Assembly (NCBI RefSeq): GCF_017573465.1
Contig: NZ_JAGEPF010000019.1
Coordinates: 185,543 to 249,542 of the forward strand
Origin: Actinomadura violacea
GTDB taxonomy: Bacteria; Actinomycetota; Actinomycetes; Streptosporangiales; Streptosporangiaceae
DNA: 64,000 bases
Reading direction: 5' to 3'
A program made the position numbers and the translations under genes. This document shows positions 19,044 through 26,221 of this stretch, one piece after another (within the stretch, counting starts at the first letter, position 1; every line of letters begins with the position of its first letter). The notes below the pieces were generated by a model. The model saw nothing but the letters and a program-made list of their open reading frames with translations. It did no database searches and had not been told where the DNA came from.

Positions 19044-20455
19044 GGCCCGCGCGCCGCCGGGCGCTGGCGCTGACGTCGGTGATCCTCGCCAACGTGATGG
19101 CGGTGATCGACTACAACGTCGTCAGCGTCGCGATCCCGCGGCTGCTGCGCGCCTACCCCGGCAGCACCCTCACCGGGCTGTCCTGGACGATCACCGGCTA
19201 CACCGTCGTGTTCGCCGCCGTGCTGCTGCCCGCCGGCGGCATGGCCGACCGGCTCGGGCCCAAGCGGATCTTCCTCGCCGGGCTCGCGGTGTTCACCGCC
19301 GGCTCGGCCGCCTGCGCGCTCGCGCCCGGCCCGCTCGGGCTGGTGCTCGCCCGGCTGCTGCAGGCCGCGGGCGGCGGCGCGGTCGTCGCGCTCGCGATCT
19401 CCGTCGGGCTCAGCGAGTTCCCCGGCCGCGCCGGGCACGCGTTCGGGCTGCTCGGCGCGGTGTCGGGGATCGCCGGCGCGAGCGGGCCCGCGCTCGGCTC
19501 CGCGCTGATGGCGCTCGGCGGCTGGCGGTGGATCTTCCTGATCAACCTGCCGCTCGGCGCGCTCGCGCTGGCCTGCGGCGCCGCCGGGATCCCGGCCGGG
19601 ACGCGGACCGGACGCGGCCTGCCCGACCTCGCCGGGGTGGCGCTGCTCGCGGGCGGCGTCGCCGCGCTGATCCTCGGCCTCGTCCAGGGACCGGTGTGGG
19701 GCTGGATGCACCCCGGGGTCCTCGGCGCCGCGGCCGGCGGCACCGCGCTGACCTGGCTCGGCGTGCGCAGGTCGCTGCGCCACCCGCGCCCCGCCGCGGA
19801 CTTCGCGCTGCTGCGCGCCGCGTCGACGGCGGCGGGCAACGCGGCGATGGCGCTGATGAGCGTCACCCAGTTCGCGGTCGCGCTGTGCGTCGCGCTGTTC
19901 CTCACCGAGCGGTGGGGCTACTCCGCGCTGACCGCCGCGCTCGCGCTCACCCCGGGGCCGCTGACCTCCGCCGCCGTGTCCTGGTGCGCCGGGCCGCTGG
20001 TGCGGCGGGCGGGCGCGCGGGCCGTCACCGTCGCGGGCGGCATCACCGGCGCCGCCGGCTGGTGCTGGCCGCTCGCCGCCGGCGCCGCCGGAGCGGGACG
20101 CGACTACGCCATCGTCGTGCTACCCGCGCTCGTCGTCGGCACTGCCGGCATGGCGGCCACGGCCGTCGCGGTGGAGACGATCGCGATGCGCGCCGTCCCG
20201 CCCGCCCGGTACGGCAGCGGCAGCGCGCTGATCATGCTGGCGCGGTCGGCGGGCGCCGCCGCCGGCATCGGCGGCCTCGCCGCCGTGCTGCACGAGCCGT
20301 CGGCGCGCGGGTTCGACGCGGCGTGGGCGGGCCTCGCCGCCGGAATGCTCGCCGCGGCCCTCGCGGGCGCCGCCGGGCAGCGCGGCGCCCGCGACCCCGA
20401 AAGCGGCCGCGGGCGCCGCCGCGCCGTTTCCGCCGAAGGCGGGGCGCGACCCTGA
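19040..20455 (+). CDS. MFS transporter, drug:H+ antiporter (EmrB/QacA-like)
   Basis: A 471-aa polytopic membrane protein with 12-14 hydrophobic segments. Motif A-like GGMADRLGPKRIFLAGL lies between TM2 and TM3, and the antiporter motif C is visible as GAVSGIAGASGPALGSAL near TM5. The TM1 aspartate in MAVIDYNVVSVAIPRLL is typical of DHA2-type exporters. It begins with GTG overlapping the acyl-CoA ligase stop. The C-terminal 30 residues are charged and Gly/Arg-rich. Probably exports a hydrophobic compound; substrate unknown. Confidence 0.87.
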   Translation: MRPARRRALALTSVILANVMAVIDYNVVSVAIPRLLRAYPGSTLTGLSWTITGYTVVFAAVLLPAGGMADRLGPKRIFLAGLAVFTAGSAACALAPGPLGLVLARLLQAAGGGAVVALAISVGLSEFPGRAGHAFGLLGAVSGIAGASGPALGSALMALGGWRWIFLINLPLGALALACGAAGIPAGTRTGRGLPDLAGVALLAGGVAALILGLVQGPVWGWMHPGVLGAAAGGTALTWLGVRRSLRHPRPAADFALLRAASTAAGNAAMALMSVTQFAVALCVALFLTERWGYSALTAALALTPGPLTSAAVSWCAGPLVRRAGARAVTVAGGITGAAGWCWPLAAGAAGAGRDYAIVVLPALVVGTAGMAATAVAVETIAMRAVPPARYGSGSALIMLARSAGAAAGIGGLAAVLHEPSARGFDAAWAGLAAGMLAAALAGAAGQRGARDPESGRGRRRAVSAEGGARP

Positions 20456-20510
20456 TCAATGGCCTGGACGGTCGGCCCGGAATTCACCGGGAGCCGCGGC
20501 GGCCATTAGT

Positions 20511-20525
20511 CCGCCCGGCGGGCGG
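20511..20525 (+). terminator. Hairpin downstream of the MFS gene
   Basis: CCGCCC-GGC-GGGCGG, a 6-bp GC stem with a 3-base loop, about 55 bp after the MFS stop. No U-tract, as is common for actinobacterial terminators. It could serve transcripts from either strand, including the mini-ORF transcript arriving from the right. Confidence 0.45.
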
Positions 20526-20568
20526 GCCATTGCCGCGATACCGTCATGCCATTTTTGGAAATGAATTG

Positions 20569-20589
20569 TCACCACGGCTTCGTGCGCAT
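20569..20589 (-). CDS. Six-codon mini-ORF 1 (MRTKPW)
   Basis: On the minus strand ATG CGC ACG AAG CCG TGG TGA is preceded by GGGGAGGTGAC, a near-perfect Shine-Dalgarno sequence about 6 bases from the ATG. It is the last of three tandem copies and differs from the others only at codon 4. No minus-strand gene follows, so it does not look like a leader peptide for a downstream gene. Product, if made, is a hexapeptide ending in Pro-Trp. It is called a gene on sequence pattern alone. Confidence 0.5.
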   Translation of the reverse strand: MRTKPW

Positions 20590-20637
20590 GCGTGTCACCT
20601 CCCCGCGCTCACTCGGGACCTCGCGTGCGGGCGCTCG

Positions 20638-20658
20638 TCACCACGGGGGCGTGCGCAT
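20638..20658 (-). CDS. Six-codon mini-ORF 2 (MRTPPW)
   Basis: Minus strand ATG CGC ACG CCC CCG TGG TGA, with GAAGGGGAGGTGAC a few bases upstream. The start lies 69 bp before that of mini-ORF 1 in the direction of transcription. The conserved block runs from the Shine-Dalgarno sequence to the stop; the 25-30 bp between copies is not conserved. Codon 4 (CCC) is the only coding difference. Confidence 0.5.
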   Translation of the reverse strand: MRTPPW

Positions 20659-20702
20659 CGCGGTCACCTCCCCTTCGGCCGGGACGGGCGGGACGGGAGC
20701 GA

Positions 20703-20723
20703 TCACCACGGAGTCGTGCGCAT
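20703..20723 (-). CDS. Six-codon mini-ORF 3 (MRTTPW)
   Basis: Minus strand ATG CGC ACG ACT CCG TGG TGA, preceded by GAAGGGAAGGTGAC. It is the copy nearest the shell-protein gene, 63 bp beyond the hairpin that follows that gene. Start-to-start distance to mini-ORF 2 is 65 bp. If the hairpin is read through, all three mini-ORFs would share a transcript with the shell-protein gene. Confidence 0.5.
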   Translation of the reverse strand: MRTTPW

Positions 20724-20786
20724 GCCGGTCACCTTCCCTTCGGGAGCACCGGGGCCCGGCGTGCGCGGGGCCCCGCCATCGGAGGC

Positions 20787-20824
20787 GGTGCGCCGGGCGC
20801 CCGTCCGGGGGCGCCCGGCGCACC
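20787..20824 (-). terminator. Perfect 16-bp hairpin directly after the shell-protein stop codon
   Basis: GGTGCGCCGGGCGCCC (20787-20802) and its exact complement (20809-20824) flank a 6-base loop. The stem begins 2 bp after the stop codon of the minus-strand shell gene. There is no U-tract. It may terminate, attenuate or stabilise the shell mRNA 3' end, setting the ratio between shell protein and the mini-ORFs beyond it. Confidence 0.75.
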
Positions 20825-20826
20825 GG

Positions 20827-21702
20827 TCAAAGGCTCAGCAGGACGAAGTGCTGGGGGAGGTGCACCGCCAGCCCGAGCGGCATCGACGCGGTGATCGTCG
20901 CCGCGTCGCCGTCGCCGCGCAGCGCCAGCACCGACTCCTCGCCGTCCAGCAGCGTCACGCCCGCGCGGAAGTCGCCGAGCAGCACCCGGTCCCGCGCGAT
21001 CATGCGGGTCCGGGTGATCCGCAGGCCCGCCGAGTCCAGCGCGGGCAGCGCGCCCGCCCCGACGAGCCGCCAGTACAGCGCCGGGTGCATGACCAGCCCG
21101 TCGCAGGACCCGCCGGTCTCCTCCACCTCGGCGCACGCCGCCATCAGCGCGTCCAGCGCGGTGCCGGCCGGGGCGTCCAGGACGTCCGGCGCGGGCAGCC
21201 GGCGCAGGCCCTCCAGGTTCAGCAGCCCGGTGATCGCGCCGTCGCCGCTGCCGTGCAGCAGCACCTCGTTCTCCACCGTGCACAGCCGGACGATCACGCG
21301 GTGCTCGACGAACCGCGCCAGCAGCGCGGGATCGCGGCGCAGCTCGGCGGGCACCGCCACGGCCACCGAGATCTCCGTCAGCTCGGCCTTGGCGGCCGAC
21401 GCGCGGAACACCGCCTCGGGCGTCGCCCGGTAGGCGGTCCCGCTCGCGCCGCCGCCCTCGCCGGGCAGCTCGCGCACGTACCGCAGCGGCCCGCCGGTGA
21501 CGGTGCCGCCCTTGGTCTGCTCCCGGACGGTCGGCCGGGGCCGCGTCGAGGCCAGCGGGAACAGCGCGGTCAGCGGCCTGCGGACGCGGACCGCGGCGTC
21601 GCCGCCGGCCGCCCGGGCCACCGCGACCGCCAGCTCCTCGCCCGGCCCGCGCTCGCGCAGGGCGGGGTCGTCGATGAGGTAGTCCAGCACGGGAGCTCCC
21701 AT
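20827..21702 (-). CDS. Encapsulin-like shell protein (HK97 capsid fold, natural-product type)
   Basis: A 291-aa protein resembling HK97-fold major capsid proteins. Features are an N-terminal helix and arm (VLDYLIDDPALRERG), an E-loop-like stretch (YVRELPGEGGGASGTAYRA), the conserved spine sequence KAELTEISVAVAVPAELRRD, then VENEVLLHGSGDGAITGLLN and a C-terminal LLGDFRAGVTLLDGEES block. No portal, terminase, protease or tail gene is nearby, so a prophage is unlikely. Capsid-derived compartments next to biosynthetic genes are known as natural-product (Family 3) encapsulins; the neighbouring LanM-like, sulfotransferase and SDR genes fit that class. ATG 21702 is chosen; GTG 21705 adds one residue. 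Confidence 0.75.
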   Translation of the reverse strand: MGAPVLDYLIDDPALRERGPGEELAVAVARAAGGDAAVRVRRPLTALFPLASTRPRPTVREQTKGGTVTGGPLRYVRELPGEGGGASGTAYRATPEAVFRASAAKAELTEISVAVAVPAELRRDPALLARFVEHRVIVRLCTVENEVLLHGSGDGAITGLLNLEGLRRLPAPDVLDAPAGTALDALMAACAEVEETGGSCDGLVMHPALYWRLVGAGALPALDSAGLRITRTRMIARDRVLLGDFRAGVTLLDGEESVLALRGDGDAATITASMPLGLAVHLPQHFVLLSL

Positions 21703-21791
21703 CACGCGCGCCCCGCACCGTCCCGGTTCTCGGGCGGGCGGGCCGCGCGGCGCCGATGCCGCACGGTGCGATCTTGCGCCGTGCCAGCCCG

Positions 21792-21797
21792 AGAGTA
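21792..21797 (-). promoter_or_regulatory. Candidate -10 (TACTCT) for the shell-protein gene
   Basis: On the minus strand TTTCAT, 16 bp, then TACTCT. It lies about 90 bp before the shell-protein start, in the 200-bp divergent region. It is a weak match and is offered only because no better one was seen. Confidence 0.3.
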
Positions 21798-21835
21798 AGC
21801 AATGTCCGGCGAAATGAAAAGGGCCCGGGGTGTTC

Positions 21836-21864
21836 TTGTCGGACGAAATTCACCGTGATAGAAC
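21836..21864 (+). promoter_or_regulatory. Candidate promoter of the LanM-like operon
   Basis: TTGTCG (21836-21841), 17 bp, TAGAAC (21859-21864). It would start transcription about 35 bases before the ATG at 21907, leaving room for the GAGGCGGTG ribosome binding site. Confidence 0.45.
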
Positions 21865-21906
21865 GGCTTTGCGGATTGGACTTCTCCGGCTCGAGGCGGT
21901 GAATAC

Positions 21907-22158
21907 ATGCGGCACCCGGAAAAAGAGGGCGGGCGGGCCGCCGCATTCGCCGACCCGATCATCGACGAACGCGCCGGGACCGGCACCAGGCCGGCCGCCC
22001 GGCCCGCCCCCGGCTGCCCGCTGCGCGCCGCCGCCCTCGCCGCCGCCCTCGCCGCCGCCGAGACCGCCGAGGCCGCGGAGGCTCAGAGCGCCGAGGTCGC
22101 GGACGGCCCGCCGCTGCGGGAGAGACCGCCGGCCGGGGCGCCGGGCGACGGCCGATGA
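21907..22158 (+). CDS. Small Ala/Pro-rich protein preceding the LanM-like gene
   Basis: An 83-aa protein I do not recognise. It has a charged N-terminus (MRHPEKEGG), the stretch FADPIIDERAGTGT, one cysteine (PAPGCPL), an alanine-rich helix (LRAAALAAALAAAETAEAA) and a Pro/Arg-rich disordered tail. GAGGCGGTG precedes the ATG, and its stop overlaps the LanM-like start (ATGA), so it is expected to be translated in fixed ratio to that enzyme. By position it could be a precursor peptide, but with a single Cys and few Ser/Thr near it, it does not look like an ordinary lanthipeptide. A partner, scaffold or cargo-adaptor role is equally possible. Confidence 0.6.
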   Translation: MRHPEKEGGRAAAFADPIIDERAGTGTRPAARPAPGCPLRAAALAAALAAAETAEAAEAQSAEVADGPPLRERPPAGAPGDGR

Positions 22159-24971
22159 GCACCGCGGCCCCCGCGCTCGCCGGCGTCCCGTGGCGGCGCG
22201 CCGCCCGCCCCGGCGAGCCGTGCGGCGCCGAACCCGAGTGGCACCGCCGGTTCCGCACCGCCTGGGAGACCCCGCCCCGCGCCCCGTCCACCGAGGACCT
22301 CGGGCTGCTGGAGGCGGCCCGCCCGCTCATCGACGACGCGCGCCGCACGCTGCGCGAATGCCTGCTGTCCGACCTCGGGCCGGACGTCCCGGACGGCCTG
22401 CCCGGCCTGCTCGCCGCCGCGCCCCCGCTCGGCTGGCTCACCATGGCCGTCCAGCCCGCCCTCACCGAGGAGCTGGCGGCGGCGTCCGCCCGCGGCCTCG
22501 ACGGCGGCACGCCGCGGGACCGGTACGCGGCCTTCGTGCGCCGCCTCGCCGACCCCGCGCGGGCCCTGCCGATCTGGGCGGCCTACCCCGTGCTCGCGCG
22601 GCAGGTCGTCGAGATCCTCGACGACTGGGTGGCGGCGCGGCTGGCGTTCGCCCGCGAGCTGGCCGCCGACCTGCCCGCCCTCACCGCCGGGTTCGGCGGA
22701 GCGGAGGGCCTCGGCGCGCCGACCGGCGTCGAGTTCGGGCAGGCGGAGACGCACCGCGGCGGCCGCACCGTCGCGATCGTCCGGTTCGAGCGCGCCGTCC
22801 TCGTCCACAAGCCCCGCTCCCTCGCCGTCGACCTGTGCTTCGACCGGCTCCTCGGCTGGTTCAACGACGCCGGCGTCCCGCACCCGCTGCGCCGCCCGCG
22901 CCTCCTCGACCGCGGCGACCGCGGCTGGAGCGAGTACATCGAGCCCGCGCCCTGCGCGCCCGGCGACCTCCCCGCGTTCTTCTGGCGGATGGGCGCGCTG
23001 CTCGCGCTCACCCACGCCGTGCACGGCTACGACCTGCACGCCGACAACGTGATCGCGGCGGGCGCGGACCCCGTCGTCATCGACCTCGAAGCGCTGTTCC
23101 ACACGTCCGGGACGCAGCCGGGCGCCCGCCGCGCCCGGCTCGGCGACCCGGCGGCCGAGCGGCTGGAGGCGTCCGTGCTGCGCACCGGGCTGCTGCCCGG
23201 CCCGCTCGTCATGCCGGACGTGTTCACCGAGCGGCCCTTCGGCATCGACATCAGCCCGCTCGGGACCGTCCCCGACCGGCGCTCCCTCATCCCGACGCCG
23301 CTGGTCGACGACCCCGGCACCGACCGGATGCGGTTCCGCCTCGGCTACCGCACCGTCCCGCCGCCGGCCGGACGGCTCCGGCTCCCCGGCGGCGGCACCG
23401 TCGACCCGCGCCCGCACCGCGACGCGCTCGTCGCCGGGTACACCGCCGCCTACCGCCGCCTCGCCGCCGCCGGGACCGGGCTCCTCGCGCCCGGCGGGCC
23501 GCTGCACGGGTGCGCCGACGTCCCCGTCCGGCTGATCCAGCTGTCGACGTTCCTGTACGTCCGGCTGCTGCTGGAGAGCCGGCTGCCGGACGCGGTCCGC
23601 GACGCCGCCCACCGGGAGCGCGGCCTCGCCCGCCTCGACGCCGGCTGGCCGGGCGTCCCGCACCGCGGCGCGCTCGTCGCCGCGGAGAAGGCGGCGCTGT
23701 GGCGCGGGGAGGTGCCCGTCTTCGAGGTCCGCCCCGGCCACCGGGACGTGTGGCTGGAGGACGGGACGCGCCTCCCTGACGTGCTGCCCGCCGCGCCGCT
23801 GGAGGAGACCGCCGCGCGGCTCGCCGCCCTCGGCGAGGACGACCTCGCCGTGCAGACCGGGATCATCGACGCGAGCCTGGCCGCCCTGCCGCCCGCCCCT
23901 GCCCCGGGCCCCGTGCGCGCGCCGCGCCCGTCCGCTGACCCGTTGCGCGACGCGCTCGGCATCGCACGGCGGCTGGACGCGGCGGCGGTCCGCTCCGGCG
24001 ACCGGATCGGCTGGCTCGGCATCGAGGTCGTGGACGCGCGGACGCGCCGCGTCGCGCCCGCCGGCCTCGGCCTGTACGGCGGCCTGCCCGGCATCGGGCT
24101 GTTCCTCAGCCACCTGTCCGCCGTGACCGGCGAATCGTGGGTCGCCGGGCTCGCCGAACGCGTCGCCGACGAGGTCGCCGCGCGGCTCGCCGCCGCATCC
24201 GGCGTCCCGGGAACGGTCCCGCCGCTCGGCCCCGTCTACCACCTCGCGCACGCCGCCGCCGTCCACGGCCGCCGCGACCTCGCCGAGGCGGCCCGCGACG
24301 CGCTGCTCCCGGCCCCGCCCGGCCCGCCGTCCGCCGACGTCCTGGACGGGGAGGCGGGCGCGCTGCTCAGCGCGCTCGCCCTGCACGCCGTCCTGCCCGG
24401 CGAGCAGGTCGCGGGCATCGCGCGGGCCGCCGGCGAGCGGCTCCTCGCCCGCGACCTGACCGAGCCGGGGTTCGGGTACGGCGCGTCCGGCGCGGCGGTC
24501 GCCCTCGCCCGGCTGGACGGGCTGTCCCCCGATCCCCGCTTGGCGTCCCGCGCGCTGTCCCTCGCCGCCGGGGAGTGCGCACCGGGCGCCGACCCCGGCT
24601 GGTGCCAGGGCGCGGCGGGCGTCGTGCTCGCCCGCCTGGAACTGGCCGCCCGGTACCCGTCGGCCGCCGCCCGGCTGGAGCGGTCCCGCGCAGCCGCGGC
24701 GGCCGTCCTCCGGAACGCCGCGGCCCCGGACGACTCGCTCTGCCACGGCACGTCCGCCGTCCACGAGGCGCTCGCCGCCCTCGGCGAACCCCTGCCCCAC
24801 GCCGCCCTGCGCACCGCCCTGCCCGAGCCCGCCCCCGGCCTGCTCGCCGGGACGTCCGGCCTCGGATACGCGCTGCTGCGCCGCGCCCGGCCCGCCGAGG
24901 TGCCGTCCGTGCTCGCGCTGGCGCCGCCCGCCCCCTCCAGCCTCCTGTTCCCCCCAGAGGAGACGCCATGA
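22155..24971 (+). CDS. LanM-like class II lanthionine synthetase
   Basis: A 938-aa bifunctional-looking enzyme. Residues 1-610 match the LanM dehydratase domain (DUF4135): VLVHKPRSLAVD (near 215), AVHGYDLHADNV (near 289) and VVIDLEALFH (near 308) are the kinase-like nucleotide and metal-binding motifs used to phosphorylate Ser/Thr. Residues 660-930 form a LanC-type cyclase with its zinc ligands in GWCQG (Cys near 815) and LCHGTSA (Cys-His near 861); GLYGGLPGIGLFL is the repeat motif of the barrel. Both domains look intact. Family role: Ser/Thr dehydration and thioether formation on a precursor peptide. No standard Cys-rich precursor is encoded nearby, so the real substrate is open. Confidence 0.85.
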   Translation: MSTAAPALAGVPWRRAARPGEPCGAEPEWHRRFRTAWETPPRAPSTEDLGLLEAARPLIDDARRTLRECLLSDLGPDVPDGLPGLLAAAPPLGWLTMAVQPALTEELAAASARGLDGGTPRDRYAAFVRRLADPARALPIWAAYPVLARQVVEILDDWVAARLAFARELAADLPALTAGFGGAEGLGAPTGVEFGQAETHRGGRTVAIVRFERAVLVHKPRSLAVDLCFDRLLGWFNDAGVPHPLRRPRLLDRGDRGWSEYIEPAPCAPGDLPAFFWRMGALLALTHAVHGYDLHADNVIAAGADPVVIDLEALFHTSGTQPGARRARLGDPAAERLEASVLRTGLLPGPLVMPDVFTERPFGIDISPLGTVPDRRSLIPTPLVDDPGTDRMRFRLGYRTVPPPAGRLRLPGGGTVDPRPHRDALVAGYTAAYRRLAAAGTGLLAPGGPLHGCADVPVRLIQLSTFLYVRLLLESRLPDAVRDAAHRERGLARLDAGWPGVPHRGALVAAEKAALWRGEVPVFEVRPGHRDVWLEDGTRLPDVLPAAPLEETAARLAALGEDDLAVQTGIIDASLAALPPAPAPGPVRAPRPSADPLRDALGIARRLDAAAVRSGDRIGWLGIEVVDARTRRVAPAGLGLYGGLPGIGLFLSHLSAVTGESWVAGLAERVADEVAARLAAASGVPGTVPPLGPVYHLAHAAAVHGRRDLAEAARDALLPAPPGPPSADVLDGEAGALLSALALHAVLPGEQVAGIARAAGERLLARDLTEPGFGYGASGAAVALARLDGLSPDPRLASRALSLAAGECAPGADPGWCQGAAGVVLARLELAARYPSAAARLERSRAAAAAVLRNAAAPDDSLCHGTSAVHEALAALGEPLPHAALRTALPEPAPGLLAGTSGLGYALLRRARPAEVPSVLALAPPAPSSLLFPPEETP

Positions 24972-26221
24972 CCGTGGACGTTCAACCGGGACCGCTCGCG
25001 ATCGACGGCGCCGAACCCGTGCGCACCGACCCCTGGCCCACCTACGACAAGGGCGACGTCTTCATCGAGGAGGAGGACCTGGAGGCCGCGCTCGACGCCG
25101 TCCGGGCCCGCCTCTACTTCCGCTACGACCACCGGCCCCACACCGAGACGCGGACCGGCCGGCTGGAGCGGGAGCTGTGCGCGTTCTTCGCCGCCCCGCA
25201 CGCGCTGGCCTGCGCGAGCGGCACCGCCGCGATCACCCTCGCGCTGCTCGCGCTGGACCTGCCGCCCGGCTCCCTGGTCGCCTGCCCCGCGTTCACGTTC
25301 GCCGCGACGCCGAGCGCGATCCTGCTCGCCGGGCACCGCCCGCTGCTCGTCGAGTGCGACGACGACCTGCACCTGGACGTCGCGGACCTGCGCCGCCGCC
25401 TCACCCCCGAGGTCCGCGCGGTCGTGGTGGTGCACATGCGCGGGTTCGCCTCCGACATGGACGCGATCTGCGCCGTCGCCCGCGAGCACGGCATCCCGGT
25501 CGTCGAGGACGCGGTGCCCGCGCTCGGCGCCCGGCTGGGCGGCCGCCCGCTCGGCACCTTCGGCGACGCCGGTGCGTTCAGCACCCAGTCCGACAAGTCG
25601 CTGAACACCGGCGAGGGCGGGTTCCTGCTCGCCCGCGACCCCGCCGTGCACGCCCGCGCGGTCGTCTACTCCGGCGCCTACGAGGGGCGGATGGCCCGGC
25701 ACTTCGACGGCGCGCCGCCGCCCGTCGACGACCTCGCCTACCCCATCTTCGGGCTGCGGATGGACGAGATCCGCTCCGCGCTGGCGTCCGCGCTGCTGCG
25801 GCGGCTGCCCGAGCGGCTCGCCGCGCACCACCGCAACTACGACGACGTCGCCGGACGGCTCGCGGACGTCCCCGGCATCGCGCTGCGCCGCCCCGTCGCC
25901 GACCACGCCTACCTCGGCGAGGCCCTGGTGTTCCGGCTGCCCGGCGCCGGCGCCGAGGCCACCGCCTGGACGGCCGCCGCGCTGCGCGCCGAGGGCATCG
26001 ACGCCCGCGCGCTTGGCGACCCCGGCGACACCAACGTGCGCGCCTTCTGGAACTGGCGGTTCCTGTTCCCCGACCCCGCGCGCGCCCGCGCCGAGTTCCC
26101 CGTCACCGCCGCGCGCCTCGACGAGTCCGTCGACGTCCCGCTGTCGGCCAACCTCACCGAACGCGACCGCGACCACCTGGTGACGGCCGTGCGGAAGGTG
26201 GCCGGGGCAGGACGCCGCTGA
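24968..26221 (+). CDS. DegT/DnrJ/EryC1/StrS-family PLP aminotransferase (AHBA-synthase-like)
   Basis: A 417-aa fold-type I enzyme of the sugar/AHBA aminotransferase family. Seen are ALACASGTAAITLAL (PLP phosphate region, near residue 80), CPAFTFAATPSAI, the aspartate in PVVEDAVPALGA (near 180) and the Schiff-base lysine in FSTQSDKSLNTGEGG (near 206). It would aminate a keto-sugar, keto-cyclitol or related ring, or act as a dehydratase. Coupled to the LanM-like gene by ATGA and to the sulfotransferase by TGATG. The adjacent aro genes make an AHBA-type substrate imaginable, but nothing in the sequence demonstrates it. Confidence 0.85.
   Translation: MTVDVQPGPLAIDGAEPVRTDPWPTYDKGDVFIEEEDLEAALDAVRARLYFRYDHRPHTETRTGRLERELCAFFAAPHALACASGTAAITLALLALDLPPGSLVACPAFTFAATPSAILLAGHRPLLVECDDDLHLDVADLRRRLTPEVRAVVVVHMRGFASDMDAICAVAREHGIPVVEDAVPALGARLGGRPLGTFGDAGAFSTQSDKSLNTGEGGFLLARDPAVHARAVVYSGAYEGRMARHFDGAPPPVDDLAYPIFGLRMDEIRSALASALLRRLPERLAAHHRNYDDVAGRLADVPGIALRRPVADHAYLGEALVFRLPGAGAEATAWTAAALRAEGIDARALGDPGDTNVRAFWNWRFLFPDPARARAEFPVTAARLDESVDVPLSANLTERDRDHLVTAVRKVAGAGRR

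Noticed and set aside
20569..20723. Mini-ORFs as leader peptides for transcription attenuation
   Set aside because: No gene follows on the minus strand; the next coding sequence in that direction is on the opposite strand.
20546..21433. A 295-codon plus-strand open frame with HHGxVR..VTSP repeats
   Set aside because: It has no ribosome binding site, runs antisense through most of the shell-protein gene, and its repeat is the complement of the minus-strand mini-ORF blocks; the third copy is already out of frame.
20827..21702. Prophage remnant
   Set aside because: The capsid-like gene is isolated: no portal, protease, terminase, tail, integrase or attachment site was seen nearby.
21907..22158. 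Ordinary class II lanthipeptide precursor
   Set aside because: A single cysteine, few Ser/Thr and no GG/GA-type leader end near a Cys-rich core; kept as an unassigned coupled protein instead.
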